Part shown: positions 54,092-64,000 of the stretch, in pieces
Layout of the letters: each line of letters begins with the position of its first letter
Position numbering within the stretch: the stretch's first letter is position 1
Source of the DNA: Amoebophrya sp. A120
Taxonomy: Eukaryota; Sar; Dinophyceae; Syndiniales; Amoebophryaceae
Assembly: GCA_905178155.1 (NCBI GenBank)
Contig: CAJINV010000019.1
Location: forward strand, 852,913-916,912
Direction: 5' to 3'
DNA length: 64,000 bases
Notes under the pieces: model-generated
Seen by the model: only the letters and a program-made list of their open reading frames with translations
The model's database searches: none
Told to the model about the DNA's origin: nothing
Program-made: the position numbers and the translations under genes

Positions 54092-57000
54092 TTACAATTT
54101 ATCAATACTATGCGCCCGCATCGGCAGTCTGGACCCGTGCACGATGGCGTTCATGCGATCTGCTCTCATCCTCAATTCCATTGCCTTCTTTCGTGCCGCC
54201 CTCTGGTATGAATGTGCACAACTCCCCCTCCCCCTCATTTGTGATGCAAAACCCCAAATCCAAGCGCGTCCCTGTGGCACTATTTGCATCACAGATTCCG
54301 GAAGCCCAAACAGTACTACACTAGGCGCATTAATTTGCCATGCATAGGCTCCACATGTGGTGGTGTTCGTATTGCTGTCCATGCCATACAAATGGGGGAA
54401 GGGGGAGTTGTGCACTTTCATATCTGGTTCTTCGAGCTCATTGCCTCCGCGGCCTCTTCGATCATATCCTGTGCAAAAGTCTCGTAGTAATCGCAATCAT
54501 GCATTACAAATCTCCCTCTTAATCGAAATCCGCATTACAAATTCCAATTTTCATGCTGAGGGAATTTGTCATGCGATTTATACTAGTACGATGATTTTGC
54601 ATTGCATAGATCAGGTAATTCCTCAACTTTTTCGCGTCCAGCCGCGCTTCCCGCGCGAGGGCCGGGGTGGATTCGGAAACGAAAAAGTTTCGGTTTTTCT
54701 TCATCCGCCGCTCGTGCGCGGAGGGCGGGCCTGGCGGGAGTCGGAGGTTGGGATTGAAACTTGTTGAACTCAGAATCTTTTGGTCTCGGTCGTCGACTTC
54801 CAATTGCTGGAGCTTCAGCTGTTCGGCGACAAGCTGGTGCAGTTCCCGCTCTTCCCGGTGCCAGTAATCATTGTCCGACCACTTTAAACCGCACACAATG
54901 TTCTCGAAGTAGTCCACCCGCTGAATTTCGTACTCGTCCCCGTCGATCGCAAGCGTTTGGCGAGATGTGAAAGCCACGGAAGGGGGCCCTTGGCTACCTG
55001 GAAGAGGTTGCATCTTTTTTTGTCAAGGGATCTAGTTGAACATGACTACAAGGATGAACAAATCGCTACACGCAGTGAACATCGAAAACGTCCCCTGTCA
55101 AAAACATTTATCACAAGGACGCTAGTATCCTCGTACTAAGTACCTTCCTGCGGCGGTAGATTCAGCCAGGTGCAGATCCCGTCCCGCACGACAATGTCGA
55201 GTCCCGAATCCGAGCTCCACCGCCCGTCCAAATCGTACACGGACCGCAATTCCTTTCCCACTGTGGAACTCTGCTTTTTGTTGTCCATTTCCGACAGCTA
55301 TCCTGTGCAAAAGCATCGTATCTGTTAGTAGTAATTGCATTACAAATTAGCTCAGCATGACAAATGGAATTTGTCATCCTGTTTCACCTTGGAACGGAAA
55401 TTTGTAATGCATACCTGCAATTACTACGAGTACGATACTTTTGCAGTGCATAACAACACTCGCTTTTCCGCGAGATTTCTGTCGTGCTCCAGCAGGAGCA
55501 TCTCCTGCTTCTCCGCAAACTCCTCTGCTGTTGGACTGGGTTGGAAAATCCGGGGCGGCGAAGCCGGAACAGAAAGTTGCTCCTTAAGAGTTGGCGTGCT
55601 AGAACTGGAACCTCTTGCAGCTGAAACAAACTCCAACGGCTCTTCGAACCGGTTTTGCGGCAGTTGCGGTTGCGTGCCGGCAGTTGCTATGCTTTCCGCA
55701 TTGAAGCTCCTTGATGTTCCGTCCATGCTCGACTGCGCAGCTTCGGAGATGAACAACGCCGGATGTTGCTGTTGCTTCGGAAGAACTTCGGTATTCCCGA
55801 AATTAGTCGCGCTGTTCGTCGCAGGCACCTTTCCATCTTGCTGTTCTTTCGCGAAGCCTTCCTTCGTTGTCTTGATGTTCTGTGCACCAGTTGTTGCTGG
55901 TCGTGATGTTCCTCCTGTCCCGCTACTTGTATTACCCTTTGTGGTCGTTTCCGCGATCAGTTTTTTCGTCGCCAGCGACACTGCTGCGGTCGGGGAATTG
56001 TTATACCTCCCTGTTTCAAACAAAAACATCTTGTCTTGCTCCAGCTGCTGCATCTCCGTGTAGGTCTTTTTTGTCGCCTCCCGCGCTTTCTTCGCATCAA
56101 CAGCGATCTGCTTCAACGTTTCCGCATCGTTTTTCACGACGTTCTTTGCTCGCGCGCGCAGGGAGGAAACATCCGGCGCAGAGACGCGGGGAACGGTTAT
56201 CCCCGGGGAGGGCGGTCGGGAAAATTGTTTTACCTTTTTGGAAGAGGATGTTATTGACGTTAATCCTTGTTGGCTGCTGGTAGTGTCGAAAAGGTTGTTT
56301 CTCGCCGACCCTTTCGTGACTGGCGTCCCCGGATGTCGTGTGAAGTCGACTTGCACTGCCTGTGACGCTTGCTCCACCTTAATATTTGCCGCTGTTGCAG
56401 TTCCGTCTGCTTGTGCGACACCTGTCGAGCCAGGCGCGGTCTGCGCACTACTCAACGCTGCTTCCCGCAAGGAAGAGGAACTGGGTTCTTGCGTAGGTTC
56501 TTCCACCGGCGTTTCCAAAGTAATTTGCTCTTTTCTCGCTGGGGCCGCGAGAATGGTACCACCTGCAGATTCGGATCCTCTCGAACGTTGCTGTTGCCGC
56601 TCTTGCTGATGTTCTTGAGAGACCACTAAATTATCCGCGTTGCTGTTTATCCTCACGCGGACTGGCTTGCTGTCCGTGACCCCGACGTATCAACTGTAAA
56701 AATGTCTGGGTCTGGAAGGTTCGAACTTGTTATGCTGCATGTGGATTCCAAAAAAATCTGTCTTGCATGAGCAGCCAAGGGAATGCAATTTTTGCTACGC
56801 GGAGAGGGCATTTGTCATGCGGATTAGGCATCGCGAAGCCCTCAAAAAAGCTGTGATGCTAGGGCATGCATCACGGACATCGTGGCCAATGCAAAACATG
56901 CATGACTAGTCTCAGAATCTTCCAGACCCAGACATTTTTACATTTGATACGACGTACCCGGCAACCATGGCCAATTCGTCGTCCTCGGGATAGTATGGAT

Positions 57001-60000
57001 TGTAAAAATGTCTGGGTCTGGAAACTTGTGATGCTGGGTGGCGTATCATGAAGAGGCCACAAATGCTGGCTCAGCATGACAACCTTTTGAGCTTCTAGGT
57101 TTTGCTTATTCTGCATGACAAACTGCGTCTCTGCATGACAGCAAAATGGGGGTCTTGGGAAACGTGCATGACAGATTTAAGAGTCATGCCAGACTACAAT
57201 GACAAATCTCGCAATCTCCCAGACCCAGACATTTTTACATTTGATAGATAGGTAATTGGGTACGGCGGATAGACATTGACACCACCTCTTTGAGAATGAT
57301 CAACATCTGCCCCCGGCGGCGCAATCACCAACTCGCTCGCCAGCCGGTCGGTACTCGGGTCGACCAGGTAGAAGTTCCGGTGTTCGTATGCACTGCAAAA
57401 GCATCGCTCTAGTAGAAAAGGCATGACAAATTTTCTCAGCATGAGAAATGAAATTTGTAATGGGGATTGAACTTGACAGAAACATTTGTCATGGTGCATA
57501 AATGCGATTAGTACGAGTACGATGCTTTCGCACAGGATATTTCGTCCTCGACGACTATCGGCTCCGTGTCTTCGTCCTCCCGCACTCGCAGCATCTTCCT
57601 CTGGCCTTCCTCCAACTCTTCTGCGCTTGCGTTGTGGTCGTTCGGGCGAAAAAACTCTTGCCGGACCTTCTCGTGTATCAAATGCAAAAATGTCTGGGTC
57701 TGGAAGAGTCATGCTATTTTTCCATGGCACAGAAGGTCTGGCATGACAAATCCCCCAGTTTGGTGACAGAAACTGGGCAGCTTTTGGTTTTGCTACCTAC
57801 GCTGCATGAGAGATTTTTCTATGTATGTTCATCTGCAATGCGCATCACAAATTACGTCCTTCCAGACCCAGAGATTTTTGCATTTGATATCGTGCAGTCG
57901 CGGGTAGTTGATGTCATCGGCTGCTGTGCCGTCCTCGTTGGCTCTAGTTCTGCCATGGAGATCTTCTCCTGCCACAGTAGTTCCAAGCACGGTCGCTTCC
58001 GCTTGTAGTTCGTGCACCGGTATGTCGTTGTGCTTCTTGATCGCTTCGTCATCTTCGTTTTTGTATGAACTGCAAAAGTATCGCACTCGTATAAATGCAT
58101 TACAAATTTCCTCAGCATGAGAAATAAAATTTGTAATGCTGATTCAGCTTAAGAACAAGATTTGTAATGCATGATTGCAATACGAGTACGATACTTTTGC
58201 ACAGGATATTTTGCTCAGGATCCGCTCGATCGTGGACAGTTCGTTGCGGACCACCGTCGCTGGGGATGGCTGCACTAGCAAATCGCCGTGATTGTCGTAA
58301 TTCGGCAGCTGGTCGAGGGTATGCAATGCAAAATAAGTATCGCACTCGTATAAATGCATGACAAATTTCCTCAGCATGAGAAATAAAATTTGTCATGCGG
58401 ATTTACCTTAAGAAGAAGATTTGTAATGCATGATTGCAATTACTACGAGTACGATACTTTTGCACAGGATAGAGCGGTGACTGGCCGGTCTGCACCGACG
58501 CGGAGATATCCGAGCCAAGTTGCTCCAGCTCTGATGCTATCCAGTGCAAAAGTACTATCGCACTAATCCTGCAACTGCTTGCTGCAAGAACGACCATGCA
58601 TGACACAGGTCTGCCTTCTTAACGAGTACGTAACCATCAAAACTGCATGACAACACAATCTCATTTTTGCCTCTGAAACTCGTGACGCGTACTTGATTTC
58701 CTAGTACAAGCAGAAGTACGATACTTTTGCATTTATGCGTAGACGCAGACTTCGAAGAACTAGTCGCAACCCCGAGCAGATTCCTTCTCTCCCGTTTCCG
58801 TCGTCTCTGCCGCAATCGGTCCAAGGCGTTATCAAAAGGAAAAATCCCCCCTCCCCATATCGAAGAGGAAATCTGTGCTGCTGGATTTGCGTACACCAAT
58901 CAGATTTGTCTTGCTGTAGAGGACTGCACGCAGATCGCAAGCCTAGATAGGGGCCTTTTGGTGTAGGTGCATAGCATGGTAGACCGCTGCCCTGTAGTCC
59001 TTACAGCATTACAAATCGCCTGCATAGAGTGGCGGAGAGCCTTGATTTACCTTCTCGCAAGACAGTCAGGATTTGTGGCCACAAATCTGCATCACAAATT
59101 TTCAGAAGTAGATACGTTTTCAATATGGGGAGGGGGGATTTTTCCTTACAGTAGGCGTTGCCGGACTCCCTCTTCCTCCGTTCCGACTCCACCCACGCAG
59201 CTACAGGGTTATCAAATGTAAAAATGTCTGGGTCTGGAAGGATGTGAAGTTGTGATGCGCATTTCACAACACACAGAAATCTCTCATGCATAGGCAGCAA
59301 AAGATGCCCGCCTCTTGTCACCAAAGTGGGGGATTTTTCATGCGGATTAGGCATTGCAGAACCTTCTCGAAATCTGTGATGCTAAGGCTGCCATGCCAGA
59401 CCTTCTGTGTCATGCAAAAACAGCATCGCATCTTCCAGACCCAGACATTTTTGCAATCCATAAGAGTTGTTGGATTTCAACTTCTTCCTCCTCTCGCTGT
59501 CTCGCCGCAACTTCTCCTCCTTATCTTCCTTTTCCTGCAGTTTCCGCTCCTGATTCGACTTCGCCCAGTCGTGTTTGAATTTTTCGAGAATCGAAAAAGA
59601 CTTTTTCTCCTTCTGATACGAGCCTTTTCCTCCATTTGGTGCACTTGTTCTTACATCGTTGTCCCAATCTGGGGAAGTAGCGGTAGATCCGTTTATCAAA
59701 TGCAAAAATGTCTGGGTCTGGAAGAATGCACCTTGTCATGCTAAATCTGAAGCATGCAAAAATCTGTGTTGCATGACTACCAAAAGTCGTCCACTTATGA
59801 CCAAGTCGGGAGGGGGTTTCTCATGCAGGATAGACATGAGAGAGATCGCACAGAATCTGTCACGCTAAGTCCTGCATTCCAGACCTCATGGGTCATGGAA
59901 AAGCTGCACCATGACAAGTCGCGCATTCTTCCAGACCCAGACATTTTTCCACTTGATACCGTTCGATTTCGACCGAATCCGCCGTGTTTTCGAGTCCCTC

Positions 60001-60818
60001 TGTATCGACGACAAAGCGTCGTCGCGCCGCATGCGAAAACGCTCCGCAAGAGACTGGTTCTTCAGATCGTATTCATTTTTGTCTTTCTCGTTGTAGGCCG
60101 CGGTTGGATCTATTTCTGCCTGTTGCTTATTTCCTGAATTCTTACTGGATGACGAAGAGTTGTAGCCTGTCGTAGTAGTTTCGCCGGCACGACCGAATCT
60201 GTGATAAGATCATATCATCACTTTCTTTTCGCGTTATTCATTGATGCAGCTGTGCAAATAAAGGACTGGTGCGCACACTATTTCTGAGATCACGCAAACC
60301 CCGCATCTTCACAAAGAACTTCCTACTCGCAACTTTCTTCAACAGAGCAGACTACCTTGTAGTACTTACACAGCTTTACAATGTACTTTTACTTTGTATA
60401 CCTTGCCCGCAAATACTCCTCATTCCCGGTGGAGTAATTCTCGTTCCCCGACGCCGATCCCGAAGAAGTGGCTCCACCCCCGTGTCGGTCCAGATACGCG
60501 TTCCGCGCCAGCTCCTTTTCCCACCTGCGTTGCTGCTCATCTGGATCTATGCATTGCAAAAGGATAGTACTCGTATAAACGCGAGTCTAGCATTACAGAT
60601 CTGCTTTTTATAGCTAAATCTGCATGACAAATTTCGTTTTTCTTCTAAGAAAAATAAATTTGTCATGCAATTCATACTAGTACGATACTTTTGCATTGCA
60701 TAAGATCCTCGATCAGCGACAGGTGCGCATACTGGAAATTCGTCACCGCACGGAGCGCTTCTTCGTAGGAGGACTCGATCTCCTTTTTGGAGGGCACACG
60801 GATGGCGCCTTGAACCAT
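54092..60818 (-). CDS. Large charged, coiled-coil-rich hypothetical protein
   Basis: The ATG at 60818 starts MVQGAIRVPSKKEIESSYEE. About 17 exons, 14 of the joins made by introners, with the remaining joins conventional (near 60.2-60.4 kb and 55.0-55.15 kb). Stop at 54092 after RLPMRAHSIDKL. Long charged helices dominate: FKHDWAKSNQERKLQEKEDK, LRRDSERRKKLKSNNS, VAAWVESERRKRESGNA, KSNGSTATSPDW linkers and a 1.2-kb Ser/Thr/Gln-rich exon (55453-56687). Near the C-terminus two Trp-centred segments (DLDGRWSSDSGLDIVVRDGI and DEYEIQRVDYFENIVCGLKW) look like one small beta domain split by an intron. No family recognised. Thirteen of the 14 introner joins close with the element-plus-5-bp rule; the join at 58538 does not (see findings). 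Confidence 0.65.
54207..54422. mobile_element. Introner, family E
   Basis: 216 bp, TATGAATGTGCACAACTCCC to GTTGTGCACTTTCATA. Exact duplication TCTGG. Excision joins AMSSKNQ to RAARKKAM. Confidence 0.93.
54465..54608. mobile_element. Introner, family B
   Basis: 144 bp, TATCCTGTGCAAAAGTCTCG to ATGATTTTGCATTGCATA. Exact duplication GATCA. A 42-bp exon separates it from 54207. Excision joins LRNYLI to EEAAEAM. Confidence 0.93.
55299..55452. mobile_element. Introner, family B
   Basis: 154 bp, TATCCTGTGCAAAAGCATCG to ACTTTTGCAGTGCATA. Flanks ACAGC and ACAAC (one mismatch). Excision joins AEKRVL to SEMDNKK. Confidence 0.92.
56688..56949. mobile_element. Introner, family A
   Basis: 262 bp, TATCAACTGTAAAAATGTCT to AGACATTTTTACATTTGATA. 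Exact duplication CGACG. Near-identical interior to 17196, about 39 kb away in another gene. Excision joins MVAGYV to GVTDSKPV. Confidence 0.95.
56994..57246. mobile_element. Introner, family A
   Basis: 253 bp, TATGGATTGTAAAAATGTCT to AGACATTTTTACATTTGATA. Exact duplication GATAG. A 44-bp exon separates it from 56688. Excision joins YPPYPITY to PEDDELA. Confidence 0.94.
57387..57539. mobile_element. Introner, family B
   Basis: 153 bp, TATGCACTGCAAAAGCATCG to GATGCTTTCGCACAGGATA. Flanks GTTCG and TTTCG (one mismatch). Excision joins VVEDE to NRNFYLV. Confidence 0.92.
57676..57889. mobile_element. Introner, family A (short form)
   Basis: 214 bp, TATCAAATGCAAAAATGTCT to AGAGATTTTTGCATTTGATA. 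Exact duplication TCGTG. About 50 bp shorter than other A copies, through internal deletion. Excision joins YPRLH to EKVRQEF. Confidence 0.93.
58064..58208. mobile_element. Introner, family B
   Basis: 145 bp, TATGAACTGCAAAAGTATCG to CGATACTTTTGCACAGGATA. Exact duplication TTTTG. Excision joins IERILSK to NEDDEAI. Confidence 0.94.
58320..58471. mobile_element. Introner, family B
   Basis: 152 bp, TATGCAATGCAAAATAAGTA to CGATACTTTTGCACAGGATA. Flanks GAGGG and GAGCG (one mismatch). Excision joins TGQSPL to DQLPNYD. Confidence 0.93.
58538..58733. mobile_element. Introner, family B (decayed, does not close the frame)
   Basis: 196 bp, TATCCAGTGCAAAAGTACTA to ATACTTTTGCATT. Flanks GATGC and TATGC (one mismatch). 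The interior is unlike other B copies. Removing element plus 5 bp does not connect the phases of the two neighbouring exons, the only such case in the window. Confidence 0.7.
58830..59153. mobile_element. Introner, family D
   Basis: 324 bp, TATCAAAAGGAAAAATCCCC to GGGATTTTTCCTTACAGTA. Exact duplication GGCGT. Same length and interior type as 43594 in PKG. Excision joins RESGNA to LDRLRQR. Confidence 0.94.
59210..59462. mobile_element. Introner, family A
   Basis: 253 bp, TATCAAATGTAAAAATGTCT to AGACATTTTTGCAATCCATA. Flanks AGGGT and AGAGT (one mismatch). Excision joins KLKSNNS to VAAWVES. Confidence 0.93.
59694..59958. mobile_element. Introner, family A
   Basis: 265 bp, TATCAAATGCAAAAATGTCT to AGACATTTTTCCACTTGATA. 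Exact duplication CCGTT. Excision joins RSKSNG to STATSPDW. Confidence 0.94.
60548..60702. mobile_element. Introner, family B
   Basis: 155 bp, TATGCATTGCAAAAGGATAG to GATACTTTTGCATTGCATA. Flanks GGATC and AGATC (one mismatch). Excision joins LSLIED to LDEQQRRW. Confidence 0.92.
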
Positions 60819-62211
60819 GAGTTTCGGTCGAAATGAATAAGCGACGACAAAGTCCAAGAGTGGAAGTTGTTGTGCTACTTACACTTAGGTCTTGCTTCTT
60901 TAGAGAGGAAAACAAAATCAAAAAAGCGGCCAATACCAGTTACAAGAAAGACCTTATCAAAAAAATAAAACCGCAAGTAAAAACAATTTGCGATCGCCAT
61001 TTTGTTCAGGACCCTCAGCTCTCCGACATTCTTGCAGTCCTCGCACGATCATAGGACTGAACGACCTCAATGTTGTTCCCAGAGAGATCCAAATCCGCTC
61101 CTCTCGCTTTCACTAAGCACTCCTTTTCCCTGAGAAGAAGTTCCCACGTAATTTTCAGCTCTCCTGCTCTCTCCACACGAAACAACCAGAACAATCGATC
61201 TATTTCACTTTACAGCAGACGCTGGCTCGGATTCGAGAGGAGGGACAGCTGTGCTTGTGGCCACGCAACATCGTCGAGAGCCACAACGAGATGATCTTCG
61301 AAGAGGGAAAACCTTCGCTGTCTTCTTGGAATCTTCGTGTGTGACTCAGACAACAATCAAAACAAGCACTTCAGCAAATTTTGCGAAAAATCCACTGTAG
61401 TAGTCACCTCCGTCTTGCAATGGATTTTAAAACTCGGCCTGAAAAACCTCGGGACCTTCAAGAACCATCCCTTCACAATTCCTCCGCCTTTGTGTTCTTC
61501 TCAGCACCTCCAGGCCGCCGCGCTCCGACTTCAAATTTTTCCGGCCTTGGACCATATAATCTTAGTGGAAATTTAGTAGTAAGCGACGACGAAGGGTCGT
61601 GTAAGTAGTTTTAGTTGTCTTCAGGTCGTGCTTCTTCTGAGAGCGGCCAGCGCCATTTGGCATTTACACAGACCTTATCAAATAAAAACCGCAAGTAGAA
61701 ACAATTTTCGATTGCCATTTTGTCCAATGTCTCTTCGTTCCGACATTGCAGTCCCTCTTCGCAAAAGCAGACTATGGTGCTTCAATTTTGTCTCCTGAGG
61801 GCTCCAAATCCACTCATCTCGCTTTAACTACTCCTTTGCGCTGGGAAGAAATTCCTTAGTTTTCAGCTCTCCTGCTCTCTACACACGAAACAGCCAGAAC
61901 AATCGATCTATTTCACTTTACAGCAGACGCTGGCTCTGATTCGAAACAGCTGTGCTTGCGGCCACGCAACACCGTCCAGAGCCACATCAACCTCAACCTC
62001 AACGAGCCGATCTTCGCACGGGAAAATAAACCTTCGCTGTCTTCTTGGAATCTTCGTGTGTGATTCAGACAAGAATCATCAAGACCAGCACTTCTGTGAA
62101 CTTGGCGAAAAATCCACTGTAGTAGTCACCTCCGTCTTGCAATTGATTCTAAAACTCGGCCTGAAAAAACTAACTCGTCGCCTTCAAGAACTCGTGCACA
62201 AGACCATCCCT
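60819..62211. repeat. Tandem duplication of the P4H-like gene 3' end and flank
   Basis: Copy 1 runs about 60839-61580 and copy 2 about 61581-62261. Both begin AAGCGACGAC and share blocks such as ACGAAACA(A/G)CCAGAACAATC, CAGCAGACGCTGGCTC and CACTGTAGTAGTCACCTCCG. Copy 2 runs into the live C-terminus of the P4H-like gene. Copy 1 keeps a relic of the same last codons (PEKFEV...KAEEL stop, about 61482-61546) with a 24-bp insertion. No other gene is recognised in this stretch. Confidence 0.85.
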
Positions 62212-64000
62212 TCACAATTCCTCCGCCTTTGCGTTCTTCTCGACTTCAAATTTTTCCGGCCACCCCCTCGGGCGGTAGTGGATGAAGACGTTGGCAAATT
62301 CCCGGCCCGGGAAGGGTGTCGGCCGCCCGTGCGGTAGCGTTGCCGACTCGTACAGAATGATCTGCCCCGCCTTGTTGGGCACGTACTTCGTTTCCCCACT
62401 GTGCGTCACCACCTGCATATGGAGTAAAAAAAGTTCGTCATCATAGTCACTGACTTGCAGTTTTTGCATGAGATTTTTTTATTTTTGCATCACAGGTTTT
62501 TCGTGTATTGCTATTGCACAATTACAAGAGAAATCCCATGTAAAATTAGACTGTGATGCATTTTTACATATGACAGAAATCTTCGCATTGCCAAAACGCG
62601 CATGAGTGATCGTGACGAATTTTTTTTGTTCGTCCATACTGCAACGGCCAGCTGTGGTCGTAGGTCTGCTCCATGCCGTGATACTGATCGTCCGGAAACC
62701 CAAACTCCAGATGGCCCACCTCCACAATGGCGCTGATTGCGTGCGTGTCGCGCCGGTCGTATGAACTGCAAAAGTATCGTACTCGTACAAATGCATCAGC
62801 ATTACAAGTTTCATCAGCGTGAGAAATAAAATTTGCAAATGCTGATTTACCTTGAAAAGAGAGATTTGCACTATATGCATGAATGCAATACGAGTGCGAT
62901 GCTTTTGCACAGGATAGGTCGCCGTGCATCCGCATTTCGGAGTTTTGTCGGTACAGTCGGGTTATGAAATGCAAAAGCATCGTCCTCGTATAATTGCAAT
63001 CATGCATTACAAATCTTTTCCCTGAGGCTGCCGCTGAGGTACGTCAGCATTACATTTCTCATGCTGAGGAAATTTGTAATGCGTTTATACGAGTACGATA
63101 CTTTTGCACTGCATACGGATGCCGTACAACGCCGTCATCTCTAGTTCACTCGCCTCGAACCCCGTCCACTTTGCCACCACCGGCTGCATGACTGCCTGCA
63201 ACCTGTTCTTCAGGTCCTGGCGGAGCTCCACGAGCCACATGTCCGTTTTGCACGCCGGAATCGCCCCGTCGAGCCACCTGGTTTTCTCCGGTTTCGCGAG
63301 TTTGTTGCGGTTTTGCTGCCAAAACGCGCGGATGTCCCGCAACAACTCCGGGTCCGGGAAGTCTTGCACCTCGAAGCCCTCGGGCGTGAATTTCCGAAAT
63401 TCTTGCGTCTGCCTCCACATCTGCTGCATGTCCTCGTCGTGCGTTTTCTTCAATTCTTTCTCGTACTCCAAATTCAGCAGAATGTCGGTCAACGCGGTTC
63501 CGCCGGTGTGGTTGTAATAGGTACTGTGCTGCGAAATTGTATGGACAGAGGATGTTGTTGCAGCAACACTTCTACTAGCTCCTTCTATCGGCGAAGCAAA
63601 CGGGGCAATAAACCCTGGGGGCCAAATCGTGGTCAGGAACGGCGCTAGAGTAGACGACGCACTGGTGCCACTGTCGGCAGATGACAGGGAAATCGTTCCT
63701 GGATACTTGAATCTGCACCGGGTCGGGTTATAGTCTCGCGGGCTGTTCATTCGGTCGCAGAAGTGCGCGCGGTCGGCGTCGTCTTTTGCCAGCTGTCTCC
63801 GGCACTCGCGTCGCCAGTCTCCCACGGCTTTCTCCCATTTTTCCCCAGCGAAAAACTGCTCTTCCGTCGGCCGGTCCACCCAATCGACATCGCAATGGAT
63901 GGCGTTGTCGCTTTGATTCTCCAAGCCCTCGCTGGTTGCACTAGCTCCACCGTCGGCACAGGTACAGACCACGGCGCCGCTTTTCGCACCCTGCTTCACC

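Overview
This window is nuclear DNA from a protist, most likely an alveolate of the dinoflagellate lineage. Recognisable eukaryotic genes (prohibitin-2, a RagC/Gtr2 GTPase, BRAP/BRAP2, JMJD6, a four-cyclic-nucleotide-domain PKG, a 2-oxoglutarate/Fe(II) prolyl-4-hydroxylase) all lie on the minus strand from about 4.1 kb to the right edge, packed close together. One-way gene arrays, a PKG built like that of apicomplexans and massive numbers of intron-forming mobile elements point to a syndinian such as Amoebophrya. That placement is inference; another introner-rich dinoflagellate is possible.

The main biology of the window is a system of introner elements (intron-forming transposons). I count 59, in ten terminal-inverted-repeat families that I call A to J. 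All are inside protein-coding genes and none is between genes. Each begins with TAT (once TGT) and usually ends in ATA. They are about 145-325 bp unless enlarged by nested insertions, and are flanked by a 5-bp target duplication (42 exact, 13 with one mismatch, 4 more decayed). Removing the element plus one 5-bp copy restores the reading frame at 58 of the 59 sites, often in the middle of a known motif (for example TPEYL|APE, VDF|G and FGEL|ALLY in PKG). The same sub-family is found in both orientations relative to transcription, so the intron signals must be symmetric. Ordinary GT-AG introns also occur in the same genes.

Layout: 1-4.1 kb is gene-poor, GC-rich, repeat-bearing DNA. 4.1-8.5 kb holds three unrecognised genes. 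9.9-15.2 kb is a Q/S/T-rich disordered protein with 8 introners. 16.2-17.8 kb is a small membrane-type protein. 18.6-20.6 kb is PHB2. 21.4-27.9 kb is the RagC-like GTPase, with one introner blown up to 4.2 kb by a 5'-truncated LINE carrying RT and RNase H. 28.9-32.9 kb is BRAP. 33.6-36.9 kb is an NHL-repeat protein holding a SINE-like insertion. 37.6-40.7 kb is JMJD6. 42.2-52.5 kb is PKG with 14 introners, one carrying an 820-bp GC-rich insert. 53.5-54.0 kb is a small basic protein. 54.1-60.8 kb is a charged, coiled-coil-rich protein with 14 introners. 62.2 kb to the edge is a prolyl-4-hydroxylase-like gene whose 3' end is tandemly duplicated downstream.

The genes do not form one pathway. RagC (nutrient sensing), PKG (cGMP signalling), BRAP (ubiquitin/Ras-type signalling), JMJD6 and the P4H-like enzyme (2-oxoglutarate oxygenases) and PHB2 (mitochondrial inner membrane) are ordinary cellular genes that share the same introner invasion.
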